Positions 16,620-22,879 of a DNA stretch of 32,859 nucleotides are shown one piece after another. The notes under the pieces were generated by a model that saw only the letters and a program-made list of their open reading frames with translations, was not told the DNA's origin and did not search any database. Source of the DNA: Streptacidiphilus carbonis (GTDB taxonomy: Bacteria > Actinomycetota > Actinomycetes > Streptomycetales > Streptomycetaceae); contig NZ_BBPM01000024.1 of assembly GCF_000787775.1 (NCBI RefSeq), positions 29,535 through 62,393 on the forward strand, written 5' to 3'. Both the position numbers and the translations under genes were made by a program. Numbering within the stretch: the first letter of the stretch is position 1; the number at the start of each line of letters is the position of its first letter.

Positions 16620-17033
16620 TTACGCCGGCGCGAGGTGAGTCAATCCGATGTCCTTAGCGGCGGCCGTGAGCTCCTTGTCATAGGTCAGGAAGCCGTCCAA
16701 CTCTGCCAGCAGCGGTTGGGCTGTCGCCAGGTGGATCGCATCCAGCGTCCCCAGCTTCTGGATCTCAAAGGCAGCAGCTCGTGTCAGCACCTCATCGTCG
16801 ATGAGTATCTGATCGATGCCCTTGAGCGCATTGGACACCAGGAAAGGCACACGCTGCCGATCGGCTCCAGCACGGCGAAACGTCCGTGCGATCTCGACCC
16901 CTGCGAGCTGGGACGTGACAAAATAAGCATCGCTTCCCAGATCGGCACGCCACTTACGTAGCGCCGGGGTCTCAGGCTCGCTCTGTACGAGCTTGAGTAA
17001 AACGCAGGCGTCCAGGTAGTAGTACGCGCTCAC
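16620..17033 (-). CDS. PIN-domain toxin (VapC-like)
   Basis: A 137-aa PIN-domain RNase. Acidic residues expected to bind Mg2+ are visible: Asp8 in YLDACVLLKL, a Glu in GVEIARTF (about 47), Asp in TLDAIHLATA (about 98) and Asp in TYDKEL (about 117). VapC toxins cleave initiator tRNA or other structured RNAs. GTG 17033 overlaps the antitoxin stop as GTGA, so translation is coupled. It lies just inside the left end of the element and probably stabilises it against loss. Confidence 0.9.
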   Translation of the reverse strand: MSAYYYLDACVLLKLVQSEPETPALRKWRADLGSDAYFVTSQLAGVEIARTFRRAGADRQRVPFLVSNALKGIDQILIDDEVLTRAAAFEIQKLGTLDAIHLATAQPLLAELDGFLTYDKELTAAAKDIGLTHLAPA

Positions 17034-17311
17034 CGATTGCGCTCCTTGTCCCGCTCTGCGATCAACATGTCAGACAGAGAGGGCAGCTTGGTTAGGTCGT
17101 CAAGCAACTCAGGCATGGCACCCGGGTGGGCCGCACGTCGAATCTTCCCCTCTGCTGCCAGCCGATCGAGAACAGACGTGGACTGAGCTGCGGGGGTCAT
17201 GACGATCACCTCCTTACCGTGCTCTGTGAGGATGACGGTGACGCCCTGGCGCACTTTCGCAGTGATCTTGGCGGGGTTGTGGTTCATCTCTCCAAGCGGG
17301 ATCGTCTCCAT
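17030..17311 (-). CDS. Phd/YefM-family antitoxin
   Basis: A 93-aa protein from ATG 17311 (METIPLGEMNHNPAKITAKV), the typical N-terminal DNA-binding fold of Phd/YefM antitoxins, with VILTEHGKEVIVMTP next and an acidic-to-basic C-terminal tail (LPSLSDMLIAERDKERN) that would wrap the toxin. AGAGGAC is close to the ATG; spacing is short, so a near-leaderless start is possible. The gene precedes the VapC-like toxin with a 4-bp overlap. A 7-bp-arm palindrome lies 11 bases upstream as probable operator. Confidence 0.88.
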   Translation of the reverse strand: METIPLGEMNHNPAKITAKVRQGVTVILTEHGKEVIVMTPAAQSTSVLDRLAAEGKIRRAAHPGAMPELLDDLTKLPSLSDMLIAERDKERNR

Positions 17312-17321
17312 GTCCTCTAAG

Positions 17322-17340
17322 GTACACAGAAAATGTGTAC
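17322..17340. promoter_or_regulatory. Palindromic operator of the Phd/VapC pair
   Basis: GTACACA (17322-17328) and TGTGTAC (17334-17340) form a perfect inverted repeat with a 5-base AT-rich spacer. Known YefM operators also carry TGTACA-like palindromes. The site is directly upstream of the antitoxin start. Confidence 0.65.
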
Positions 17341-17587
17341 ATGCACCATCTTGTTGCTGACTCGTTGCTGCGCAAGTCTCCCGACTGGCCCCACCAGCCC
17401 CTTGCCCACCTTCATGACGGCCGGGATGCGTACATGGGACGCCGCCCAGCATCACTCAGCTAGGCCGCAGGCAACAGCGCGACGCCTCTGACTAGGAATA
17501 ACGGGCAGCGGCAAACCGCATGGCCTACTAGCTCAAGAGGTCAGATAACGTTTCGATATCGATTTTTCCATACCCTCTCCGGGTCGG

Positions 17588-17651
17588 GCTCCCAGCCGCT
17601 ACGCTCCGTGACCGTAGGTCAGCATTGCGACGGAGCGTAGCGGCTGGGAGC
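17588..17651. repeat. 22-bp perfect inverted repeat in a gene-free stretch
   Basis: Arms at 17588-17609 and 17630-17651 are exact reverse complements, beginning GCTCCCAGCCGCTACG, with a 20-base loop. It lies within 17312-17815, 504 bp without a gene, between the VapBC pair and the 3' end of the nuclease gene. No T-run follows on either strand. It could be a bidirectional terminator for the converging and diverging transcripts or a protein-binding cis site. Confidence 0.75.
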
Positions 17652-17815
17652 ACCAATGGGCGGGGCATCCCGTCACGATGAGTGACAGGTGAGCGCCATC
17701 CCTAGGCATATCGGCAGTGGGTCGCAGTGCCGACGCTCCCTCGTCGGCGCCCTGTTGCCACCCTGGCCCTCACGAGAAGGGCCACATCCCGTTCACCCTC
17801 CTCCGACTTTGGCCC

Positions 17816-18511
17816 TCAAGCTACGCTCCGCCCCAAGCCAAGAGCGCGTTTGCGGGTGCAGGCCGGGAGGTGGAGGAGATCGTGGAGCACTGCCCCGTGC
17901 TCGGCCCAAAGGCGGAGCCGCTCGCGGTCGATCCAATAGACCTTGTGTTTGTCGCCCCAAGCTTTCGCGTCTCGGGTGAAGGCACCGTTAGTTACCACCA
18001 CGGCGTGGTCTGCTCCGTGGACGGGTCCGGCCGTTCCCTTCACCTGGTACATCACCTGAGATCCAACTTTCCCGCCGACCTTAGTGTGCTTGGCCTGTAG
18101 AACGATGCGTCCACACTGAGGGTCCTGAGCGATGACGTCGGCGGCCTGGTCACCTTGCTGGCCAACCTGGCGTGCGGCACAGCCATCGCGGATCATCAGG
18201 TCACGCAGTAAGAACTCAAACTGTAGGTCCGTCAGAGCGTCGATCTGGGCAAGCGATATGCGTAGTCGTGTCAGGCGCTCACTCCGGAGACGGCTCTCTG
18301 CAACCCTGCGCAGCCGCAACACGGCCAGGACCACCAGTGCACCGATACACAGAGCGACCAGGATGGGCCAGGCAGCCACGAACAGCCGCCCGAGCGCTGC
18401 ACTGGCTTGGACGAGCGACAGCAGCACGACCAAAGCGATGATTCCAGCGGCGATCTGCTCCCCGGCACTTCGAGGCCCACGCCATCGGGGCTGGGGCCGG
18501 CGACGGGGCAT
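17816..18511 (-). CDS. Membrane-anchored Mrr-like restriction endonuclease
   Basis: A 231-aa protein with two predicted transmembrane segments (about 18-41 and 43-66), a short basic linker, and a PD-(D/E)xK nuclease domain of the Mrr type (about 88-205). Catalytic residues visible are Asp125 in GDQAADVIA and the Q139-A-K141 strand IVLQAKH; Glu99 may complete the site. The second acidic residue of the motif is replaced by Gln, as is usual in Mrr enzymes. Mrr nucleases cut modified DNA. ATG 18511 overlaps the stop of the small membrane gene upstream (TGATG), so the two form a coupled operon. Defence against incoming DNA is likely, but a role in element transfer is possible. Confidence 0.8.
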   Translation of the reverse strand: MPRRRPQPRWRGPRSAGEQIAAGIIALVVLLSLVQASAALGRLFVAAWPILVALCIGALVVLAVLRLRRVAESRLRSERLTRLRISLAQIDALTDLQFEFLLRDLMIRDGCAARQVGQQGDQAADVIAQDPQCGRIVLQAKHTKVGGKVGSQVMYQVKGTAGPVHGADHAVVVTNGAFTRDAKAWGDKHKVYWIDRERLRLWAEHGAVLHDLLHLPACTRKRALGLGRSVA

Positions 18512-18720
18512 CAGTGGCCAGTCGCAGCAGGCGCTGATACAGAACTAGACGGCTTGGGCGGCGAACTGACACTGCCTGACGCAGTGCCGCCGAAATGGGC
18601 GACGATCCATAGACCTACGACTATCACTGCGCCGATCACCCAGGGACTGGTCTTCTTCCCGCCGGGGCGCGGGTTGCGCCGGACGTGAGTGCGAACGGTG
18701 TGGAAACCGGGCTCTGGCAT
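18511..18720 (-). CDS. Small single-pass membrane protein upstream of the nuclease
   Basis: A 69-aa protein from ATG 18720 behind GGAGGGGGA. It has a basic N-terminus (HTVRTHVRRNPRPGGKK), one transmembrane segment at about 26-43 (SPWVIGAVIVVGLWIVAHFG) and a Ser/Pro-rich tail. By the positive-inside rule the N-terminus is cytoplasmic. It is translationally coupled to the Mrr-like nuclease. I recognise it only as a protein commonly found next to such nucleases in actinobacterial elements. Its function is unknown; an anchor or regulator for the nuclease is plausible. Confidence 0.7.
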   Translation of the reverse strand: MPEPGFHTVRTHVRRNPRPGGKKTSPWVIGAVIVVGLWIVAHFGGTASGSVSSPPKPSSSVSAPAATGH

Positions 18721-19184
18721 TGACTTCCCCCTCCAAGCGGCAGGACACCCCACGTGTCCTGTCCCACCAACTGGTTGTAGCAGCGGGGCCCGACAATTCC
18801 TCTTGAAGGATCGCTGGGAGGGGCAACGCAGGGTGGGGAATCGGCCACCGCGTTGTGCTCGACAAGCTGAGACCCCTGTGGTCGCAAACGGATGGCGCTA
18901 AGCCGTTGACCAGGGGTGACGATCTAAACGCGTTGACTCTCATCGCGGAATCGCCTCGGCAGCAGCGCAGCGTACACCTACGCGCGACCCATCTGACCTG
19001 GGCTTCTGGGTGGGGAACCCATCACCGTTTAGTTGTCGTGAATCTGATTGCTGTCCACAGTACGTGCTTGATCTATCTACTCCCGCAGGTATCAACAAGC
19101 TAGTTCATCTAAAGCCACACGAGGCTCCCAGGGCACCAGCGAACCCGAGAGCCTCATGGATCAAGAATTTCAAATGCTCCCGCG
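18721..19184. other. Gene-free region with promoter and weak terminator
   Basis: No gene is visible in these 464 bp. It should carry the promoter for the membrane protein/nuclease operon. Downstream of the GNAT stop, GAGGCTC (19121-19127) and GAGCCTC (19149-19155) form a 7-bp hairpin that may end the gntR-GNAT transcript. The right half is richer in A/T than the surroundings. Confidence 0.45.
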
Positions 19185-19691
19185 TCAATGCCCAGTGACA
19201 TTGCGTTGGAATAGCGCTCCCGACGGTCGATGCGGCAAGTCCACTATTCTCACCAAATCAAATGATTGCCCTCGATAGTATTTCTGAAGATCTGGGTTAG
19301 ATTTCCACGCATCGAGCCGCAGGCTAGATTTTCCCGCCGCCACTGCCCGAGCGGCAGCCCAGTCGAGCATCCTGGCACCAATTGACTCGCCGGCAGCTTC
19401 GCGAGATACAGCCATGCGGTGAATGTACAGGGCTGAACTTGGCTCATCAGAATCTGCCCAAAACTCCGGATCGGCAAAGTCGTCTACCGTGATCGTGCCG
19501 ACCGGCCTGCCGTCCGAGAATGCAATGAAGCACTCTTGCCGACTCATCGAATCCAGTAGCTTCTCTCTTCGGGGCGGGTATTGCCACTGGTCGATCCCAC
19601 GGGCCGCCAGCCAGGCACTAGCACCCGATAGAAGGGCCTCCACCAAAGCCAGATCCTCACGGCTGGCTGCCCTCATGCACAACCCTGTCAC
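19185..19691 (-). CDS. GNAT-family N-acetyltransferase
   Basis: A 168-aa GNAT protein. It has the family layout: N-terminal MRAASREDLALVEALL, a substrate loop, VGTITVDDF, SALYIHRMAVSREAAGESIG forming the motif A pyrophosphate-binding loop, ARMLDWAAARAVAAG, and LRLDAWKSNPDLQKYYRGQS, then F, near the end. The start GTG 19691 overlaps the gntR stop as GTGA, with GAGGA eight bases upstream; a later ATG (residue 6) is possible. The acyl acceptor is unknown. Its base composition is lower in GC than its neighbours, suggesting recent acquisition by the element. It is co-transcribed with the GntR repressor. Confidence 0.85.
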   Translation of the reverse strand: MTGLCMRAASREDLALVEALLSGASAWLAARGIDQWQYPPRREKLLDSMSRQECFIAFSDGRPVGTITVDDFADPEFWADSDEPSSALYIHRMAVSREAAGESIGARMLDWAAARAVAAGKSSLRLDAWKSNPDLQKYYRGQSFDLVRIVDLPHRPSGALFQRNVTGH

Positions 19692-20464
19692 TGAGCATCC
19701 TCGCTGGCCTCGCGCTTACGCTCGTACGTGATGACATGCCGGTCTCCCGGGAGCACAGTTACTGCTACCCGAACTGGCTGCCCGTTCTCCGTGTACCCCG
19801 TGCAAATGTGATAGGCGACTGGCGTGCCTGCCCCTAGTTCCAGGCGGCGAGCCTCGTCCGGCGTTGGCATACGTACGTACAACTCATCCAAAGCACGGAC
19901 CTGTCGATATCCAAGTTCCGCCAGAACTTCGTTCGCCCCTCGGCTGATGTCGTCTGGCCTCAAGATCTCGGACTCGCTGACTAGGTCCAGGGGGAAGTAG
20001 CTGTCGTTCAAGTTGAACGGCTCGCCGTCCAGCCACCGGATGCGCCGGCGAACCGCCACCAGTTGCCCATCCTCAAGTTGCAGCCGCTTCGCAATATCCT
20101 GCGGCGGCTCCATAATCGCCACCTCGATCATCTGCCTGGGACTACGGCCATCGGCCGAGTGCTCTGTGACAAATGCATCCATCTCAACCGAATAAGGACG
20201 CTTTCGGAACTCTGCCTGCGGCCTGAACACCATGGGCTCGCGCTTCCGCACGAAGTACCCACGAGGTCGAGTCGGCACCACTAGCCCCTCGTTCACCAAC
20301 AGCGTGAGGCCCTGACGGACCGTGCCACGCCCCACCTCGTACAGGTCAGTTAGCTCAGCCTCCGTCGGCAGTTGGGCACCTGCAGCGAGCGTGCCATCTG
20401 CGATCTGTTGCCTCAGTGCCTCTGCGATCTGCTGGTACATCGGGGCTCGCCCGACTCGGTTCAC
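19688..20464 (-). CDS. GntR/UTRA-family transcriptional repressor (KorSA-like)
   Basis: A 258-aa HutC-subfamily regulator. The winged helix is at about residues 5-75 (MYQQIAEALRQQIADGTLAA, LPTEAELTDLYEVGRGTVRQ) and the UTRA ligand-binding domain follows (SPRQMIEVAIM, VRRRIRWLDGEPFNLNDSYF, TPVAYHICTGYTENGQPVRV). I prefer GTG 20464 because GAGG is eight bases upstream; ATG 20470 leaves only two or three bases. In pSAM2 and related AICEs a GntR repressor (KorSA) holds transfer and replication genes off. The position next to the divergent transfer operon fits that role. Candidate operators lie at 20496-20506 and 20585-20595. Confidence 0.9.
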   Translation of the reverse strand: MNRVGRAPMYQQIAEALRQQIADGTLAAGAQLPTEAELTDLYEVGRGTVRQGLTLLVNEGLVVPTRPRGYFVRKREPMVFRPQAEFRKRPYSVEMDAFVTEHSADGRSPRQMIEVAIMEPPQDIAKRLQLEDGQLVAVRRRIRWLDGEPFNLNDSYFPLDLVSESEILRPDDISRGANEVLAELGYRQVRALDELYVRMPTPDEARRLELGAGTPVAYHICTGYTENGQPVRVAVTVLPGDRHVITYERKREASEDAQ

Positions 20465-20495
20465 TGCCATGTCCTCTATGAAACCGCTGGTCGCA

Positions 20496-20595
20496 GGACA
20501 TTGTCCAGTCAATGCGAGCAATGCCCTTGACCGCAGTTGCTGAGCGTGCCAGCATCTTCACCAGCGGCATTGTTCGAACAATATGGACGATGTCC
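20496..20595. promoter_or_regulatory. Paired operators and palindrome between gntR and the transfer operon
   Basis: GGACATTGTCC (20496-20506) and GGACGATGTCC (20585-20595; reverse complement GGACATCGTCC) are two near-identical palindromes 89 bp apart. Between them lies ATTGTTCGAACAAT (20569-20582), a perfect 14-bp palindrome. A possible gntR promoter on the minus strand is TTGGAC (20592-20597) with AACAAT (20569-20574), spacing 17, overlapped by these sites. Autorepression by the GntR protein is the natural inference. Confidence 0.6.
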
Positions 20596-20677
20596 AAAGT
20601 GGCCTTCTTTGGGCTGCTCAGAGCCTTGCCAGTAGTGCCCGGAGGGTCGGGGTGAGATCCACCCGAAGGAAGCGTCT

Positions 20678-20704
20678 GTTCCTTGAGAACTCAACAGAGT
20701 GCCT
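20678..20704 (+). promoter_or_regulatory. rRNA-leader-like (boxA-type) sequence ahead of the transfer operon
   Basis: GTTCCTTGAGAACTCAACAG plus AGTGCCT closely resembles, from memory, the leader preceding 16S rRNA in Streptomyces, which carries the boxA antitermination signal. It lies about 174 bp before the first transfer-operon gene and just ahead of a 13-bp hairpin. In rRNA operons this element recruits Nus factors so that polymerase ignores terminators. Confidence 0.55.
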
Positions 20705-20801
20705 GATGAACACGAGTGACTTTGGTCCTCGGCGCGCCCGGTGGGGTGCGTCGGGGTCCATGGCTACTCGTCACCTGATGAGTGGTCCTAGCCCGTGCGT
20801 T

Positions 20802-20841
20802 GGGGCGGCTGCCGTTTCCTTGGCCGGTCGGCAGCCGCCCC
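20802..20841 (+). terminator. 13-bp hairpin in the transfer-operon leader (attenuator-like)
   Basis: GGGGCGGCTGCCG (20802-20814) and its exact reverse complement (20829-20841) enclose a 14-base loop. It is 36 bases before ATG 20878. No T-run follows. Together with the boxA-like sequence it makes a leader that could be terminated or read through. Confidence 0.55.
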
Positions 20842-20877
20842 CGCAGGGCCCCTCTCCTGTATGGAAAGAGAGCGACC

Positions 20878-21207
20878 ATGAGGAACATCGTTGCAGGCCA
20901 TGAGGCCGCTGACGAGTTCGAGTTCGCGGAACTCGCCCTCGGCATCGACACCGAACTCTTCACCGGCCCCACCGGTGGCGAGTCCACCTCGGAGCGGGCC
21001 GCTCGCCTGGCTGCCGCTCACGACATCTTGAACGACCTGATGCGCACAGATCCGGACCTGGCTGACCACGCCGCCCGACTCCTCGCGGAAGCCAGTACTG
21101 ACCCGTTCATCGACATCACCGGCTCCCACGTGGCCGTTCTGCTCGGTGGCACGCCGCGCATGGGCAAGGCCGGTCTGGTCCGACTGTTGGGGCGGGTGGC
21201 GGCATGA
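20878..21207 (+). CDS. Conserved AICE hypothetical protein, 109 aa
   Basis: The first gene of the rightward transfer operon, from ATG 20878 with GGAAAGAGAG upstream. It is acidic and helical (EAADEFEFAELALGIDTELF, AARLAAAHDILNDLMRTDPD). The C-terminus (ITGSHVAVLLGGTPRMGKAG, LVRLLGRVA) is more hydrophobic. The GxxxMGK stretch is too short and lacks context to be a P-loop. It overlaps the DUF2637 gene by 4 bp (ATGA). I know such proteins only as partners of DUF2637 genes in Streptomyces elements; the function is unknown. Confidence 0.75.
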   Translation: MRNIVAGHEAADEFEFAELALGIDTELFTGPTGGESTSERAARLAAAHDILNDLMRTDPDLADHAARLLAEASTDPFIDITGSHVAVLLGGTPRMGKAGLVRLLGRVAA

Positions 21208-22106
21208 ACCGGCGTCCGAAGATCCTGCTCGTGCTGGCCCTGGTGGCCGTGGTCCTGATGGCGTTTCGGGTGTCCTGGAACGCGTTGCGGGACGTGGCCC
21301 GTGCCATCGGCGCGGACCACACCGCCGCCGTCCTGTACCCGGTAGTCGTGGACGGCCTGATGGCGCTGGCACTGGTAGCGGCGCTAGTGCTGCCCAAGGC
21401 CGACCGAAGGTTCGCGCTGCGAGTGCTGGCCGCCTACACCGCCGCCTCCCTGGTCTTGAACTATGACCACGGGATGGTGGCTGCGATCCAGTCGGGTGGC
21501 CGGGTCCACCTGGCCGACTGGGCACCGGCCGACTGGGCGCTGATGCTGCTGGCAACCTCGCTGCCGGTCGGCTCGATCGCGTTCGGCGCGGACCTGGTAG
21601 CCAAGGTGCTGCACCACCAGCCGGACACGGGCGAGTCGGCACAGACCATCATAAAAGGGTCGGTGCCTGACCTCGAACAGTCGGCCGATCCCGCGCCGTT
21701 GACGTCGGTATACGTCACCCCCGACCCGCTCCCGACTCCGGCAGCCGACGCACCCGCACCGGTCGCCGACCCGGAACCATCGGTTCGCGCGGCTGCGGCC
21801 ACGGTCAGTCGGCCGCGTCGGGCCACCGGCACCGTGCCGACCGCCGCCCGCAGCAAGCGGCCGACTCGTACTCCCTCGGAGCTGCTGGCCGAAGCCCGGT
21901 CGGCGACTACTGATTGGGCGGATGCCCGGCTGACGGCCGACAACATCCGCGCCGCCGTGCACACGTCCTCCGTCAACGCCCGTGCGCTGCGCGACGCATT
22001 GAAGGCGGAGCGCGCCAACCGCCCGCTGCACTCAGTGCCCGACACGACACCCCGGGCACCGGAACCGACCAGCGATGACGCGTCCGGTGACCAGGGCGCG
22101 GCGTGA
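21204..22106 (+). CDS. DUF2637 membrane protein (transfer/spread module)
   Basis: A 300-aa protein. Residues 1-135 hold about four transmembrane segments typical of DUF2637 (ILLVLALVAVVLMAF, VLYPVVVDGLMALALVAALV, LRVLAAYTAASLVLNY, ALMLLATSLPVGSIAFGADL). A Pro/Ala/Thr-rich linker (about 150-220) follows, then a helical C-terminal part (RTPSELLAEARSATTDWADA, RLTADNIRAAVHTSSVNARA) resembling a small HTH. DUF2637 proteins are standard in AICEs and linear plasmids next to FtsK-type translocases and are thought to support intramycelial spread. Both ends overlap neighbours by 4 bp, so translation is coupled. Confidence 0.85.
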   Translation: MNRRPKILLVLALVAVVLMAFRVSWNALRDVARAIGADHTAAVLYPVVVDGLMALALVAALVLPKADRRFALRVLAAYTAASLVLNYDHGMVAAIQSGGRVHLADWAPADWALMLLATSLPVGSIAFGADLVAKVLHHQPDTGESAQTIIKGSVPDLEQSADPAPLTSVYVTPDPLPTPAADAPAPVADPEPSVRAAAATVSRPRRATGTVPTAARSKRPTRTPSELLAEARSATTDWADARLTADNIRAAVHTSSVNARALRDALKAERANRPLHSVPDTTPRAPEPTSDDASGDQGAA

Positions 22107-22468
22107 GGTTCTACGACCCCACCGGCACCCGCTACGGCATCCCCACCTACCCGTTCCACCTGGCCCCGGACGGCCTGCTCACACGCCGTCAACTGCGTGC
22201 CCGGGGGCTTCGGCCAGCGGGTCAGCCGGTGGCCGCTCAACTCATGTGGTTCTCGCGCCTGGGAGAAGGTCCCCGGGTCGCCTACCTGTACCGACTCGAC
22301 CTGGCCCGCCCGGTGCGTGCGATGACACCGGCCAAAGCCACGGCTCTAGCGGCGGCCATGCGTGCCCGCCGCACCTGCCCCGCCTGCCACCTTGATGCCG
22401 GATACGTCATCCCCACCTCGCTGGGGACCTGCGTGCCGTGCACCGAACCGCAGACCCGGGCCGCCTGA
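22103..22468 (+). CDS. RRQRL-motif zinc-binding protein
   Basis: A 121-aa protein from GTG 22103, overlapping the DUF2637 stop. It has the family signature near the N-terminus (GIPTYPFHLAPDGLLTRRQL, then RARGLRP) and a C-terminal zinc ribbon formed by CPACH (about 95-99) and CVPC (about 111-114). Proteins of this type occur in nearly all AICEs between the DUF2637 and FtsK genes. The biochemical role is unknown; nucleic-acid binding is a guess from the zinc ribbon. Confidence 0.85.
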   Translation: MRFYDPTGTRYGIPTYPFHLAPDGLLTRRQLRARGLRPAGQPVAAQLMWFSRLGEGPRVAYLYRLDLARPVRAMTPAKATALAAAMRARRTCPACHLDAGYVIPTSLGTCVPCTEPQTRAA

Positions 22469-22544
22469 ACGCACAGCACCACCGGCCCCACGGCCATTGA
22501 GCAGCACGTTCCCGCGTATCCGAGCACCGTATTGGAGATTCCCC

Positions 22545-22781
22545 ATGCCTGGCCGTATCCCCGAGGACGCCCCTTCGCTGGTCCTGGTCCGCTACCTCAA
22601 CTTGGGCGGTGCGCTGGTGGTGATCACCGCCACCGAGACCGGTACCCGATCGCTGGTGACGTGGTCGTGCACCGGCTGCCTGGCCCAGAGCCACCAGGGC
22701 TCCAACCTGGACGCCCGCCGCGAGGCCGCCAACAGCCACGCCGCCACCTGCCGCGCGCTGCCGCCCAAGTCTGCCGCCTGA
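22545..22781 (+). CDS. Small zinc-finger-like hypothetical protein
   Basis: A 78-aa protein from ATG 22545 with GGAG eight bases upstream. The N-terminal half is beta-rich (LVLVRYLNLGGALVVITATE). The C-terminal half has a CxxC...H...C arrangement (TWSCTGCLAQSHQGSNLDAR, NSHAATCRALP) like a compact zinc finger. It belongs to the transfer operon by position and orientation. I do not know its function. Confidence 0.7.
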   Translation: MPGRIPEDAPSLVLVRYLNLGGALVVITATETGTRSLVTWSCTGCLAQSHQGSNLDARREAANSHAATCRALPPKSAA

Positions 22782-22879
22782 ACAGTGCTGATGCTCGATC
22801 CCGGGACGGCCGTGGTGCCGGCAAGCGTGCGGCCGTCCCGGGCCCCTGGCCCCATGACTGAGAGCAGGAGAAGCCCATC

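Noticed and set aside
20706..20903. Possible leader peptide starting MNTSDFGPRRARWG before the transfer operon
   Set aside because: It follows the boxA-like sequence directly but has no Shine-Dalgarno site, runs through the 13-bp hairpin and overlaps the real start at 20878. It cannot be supported without expression data.
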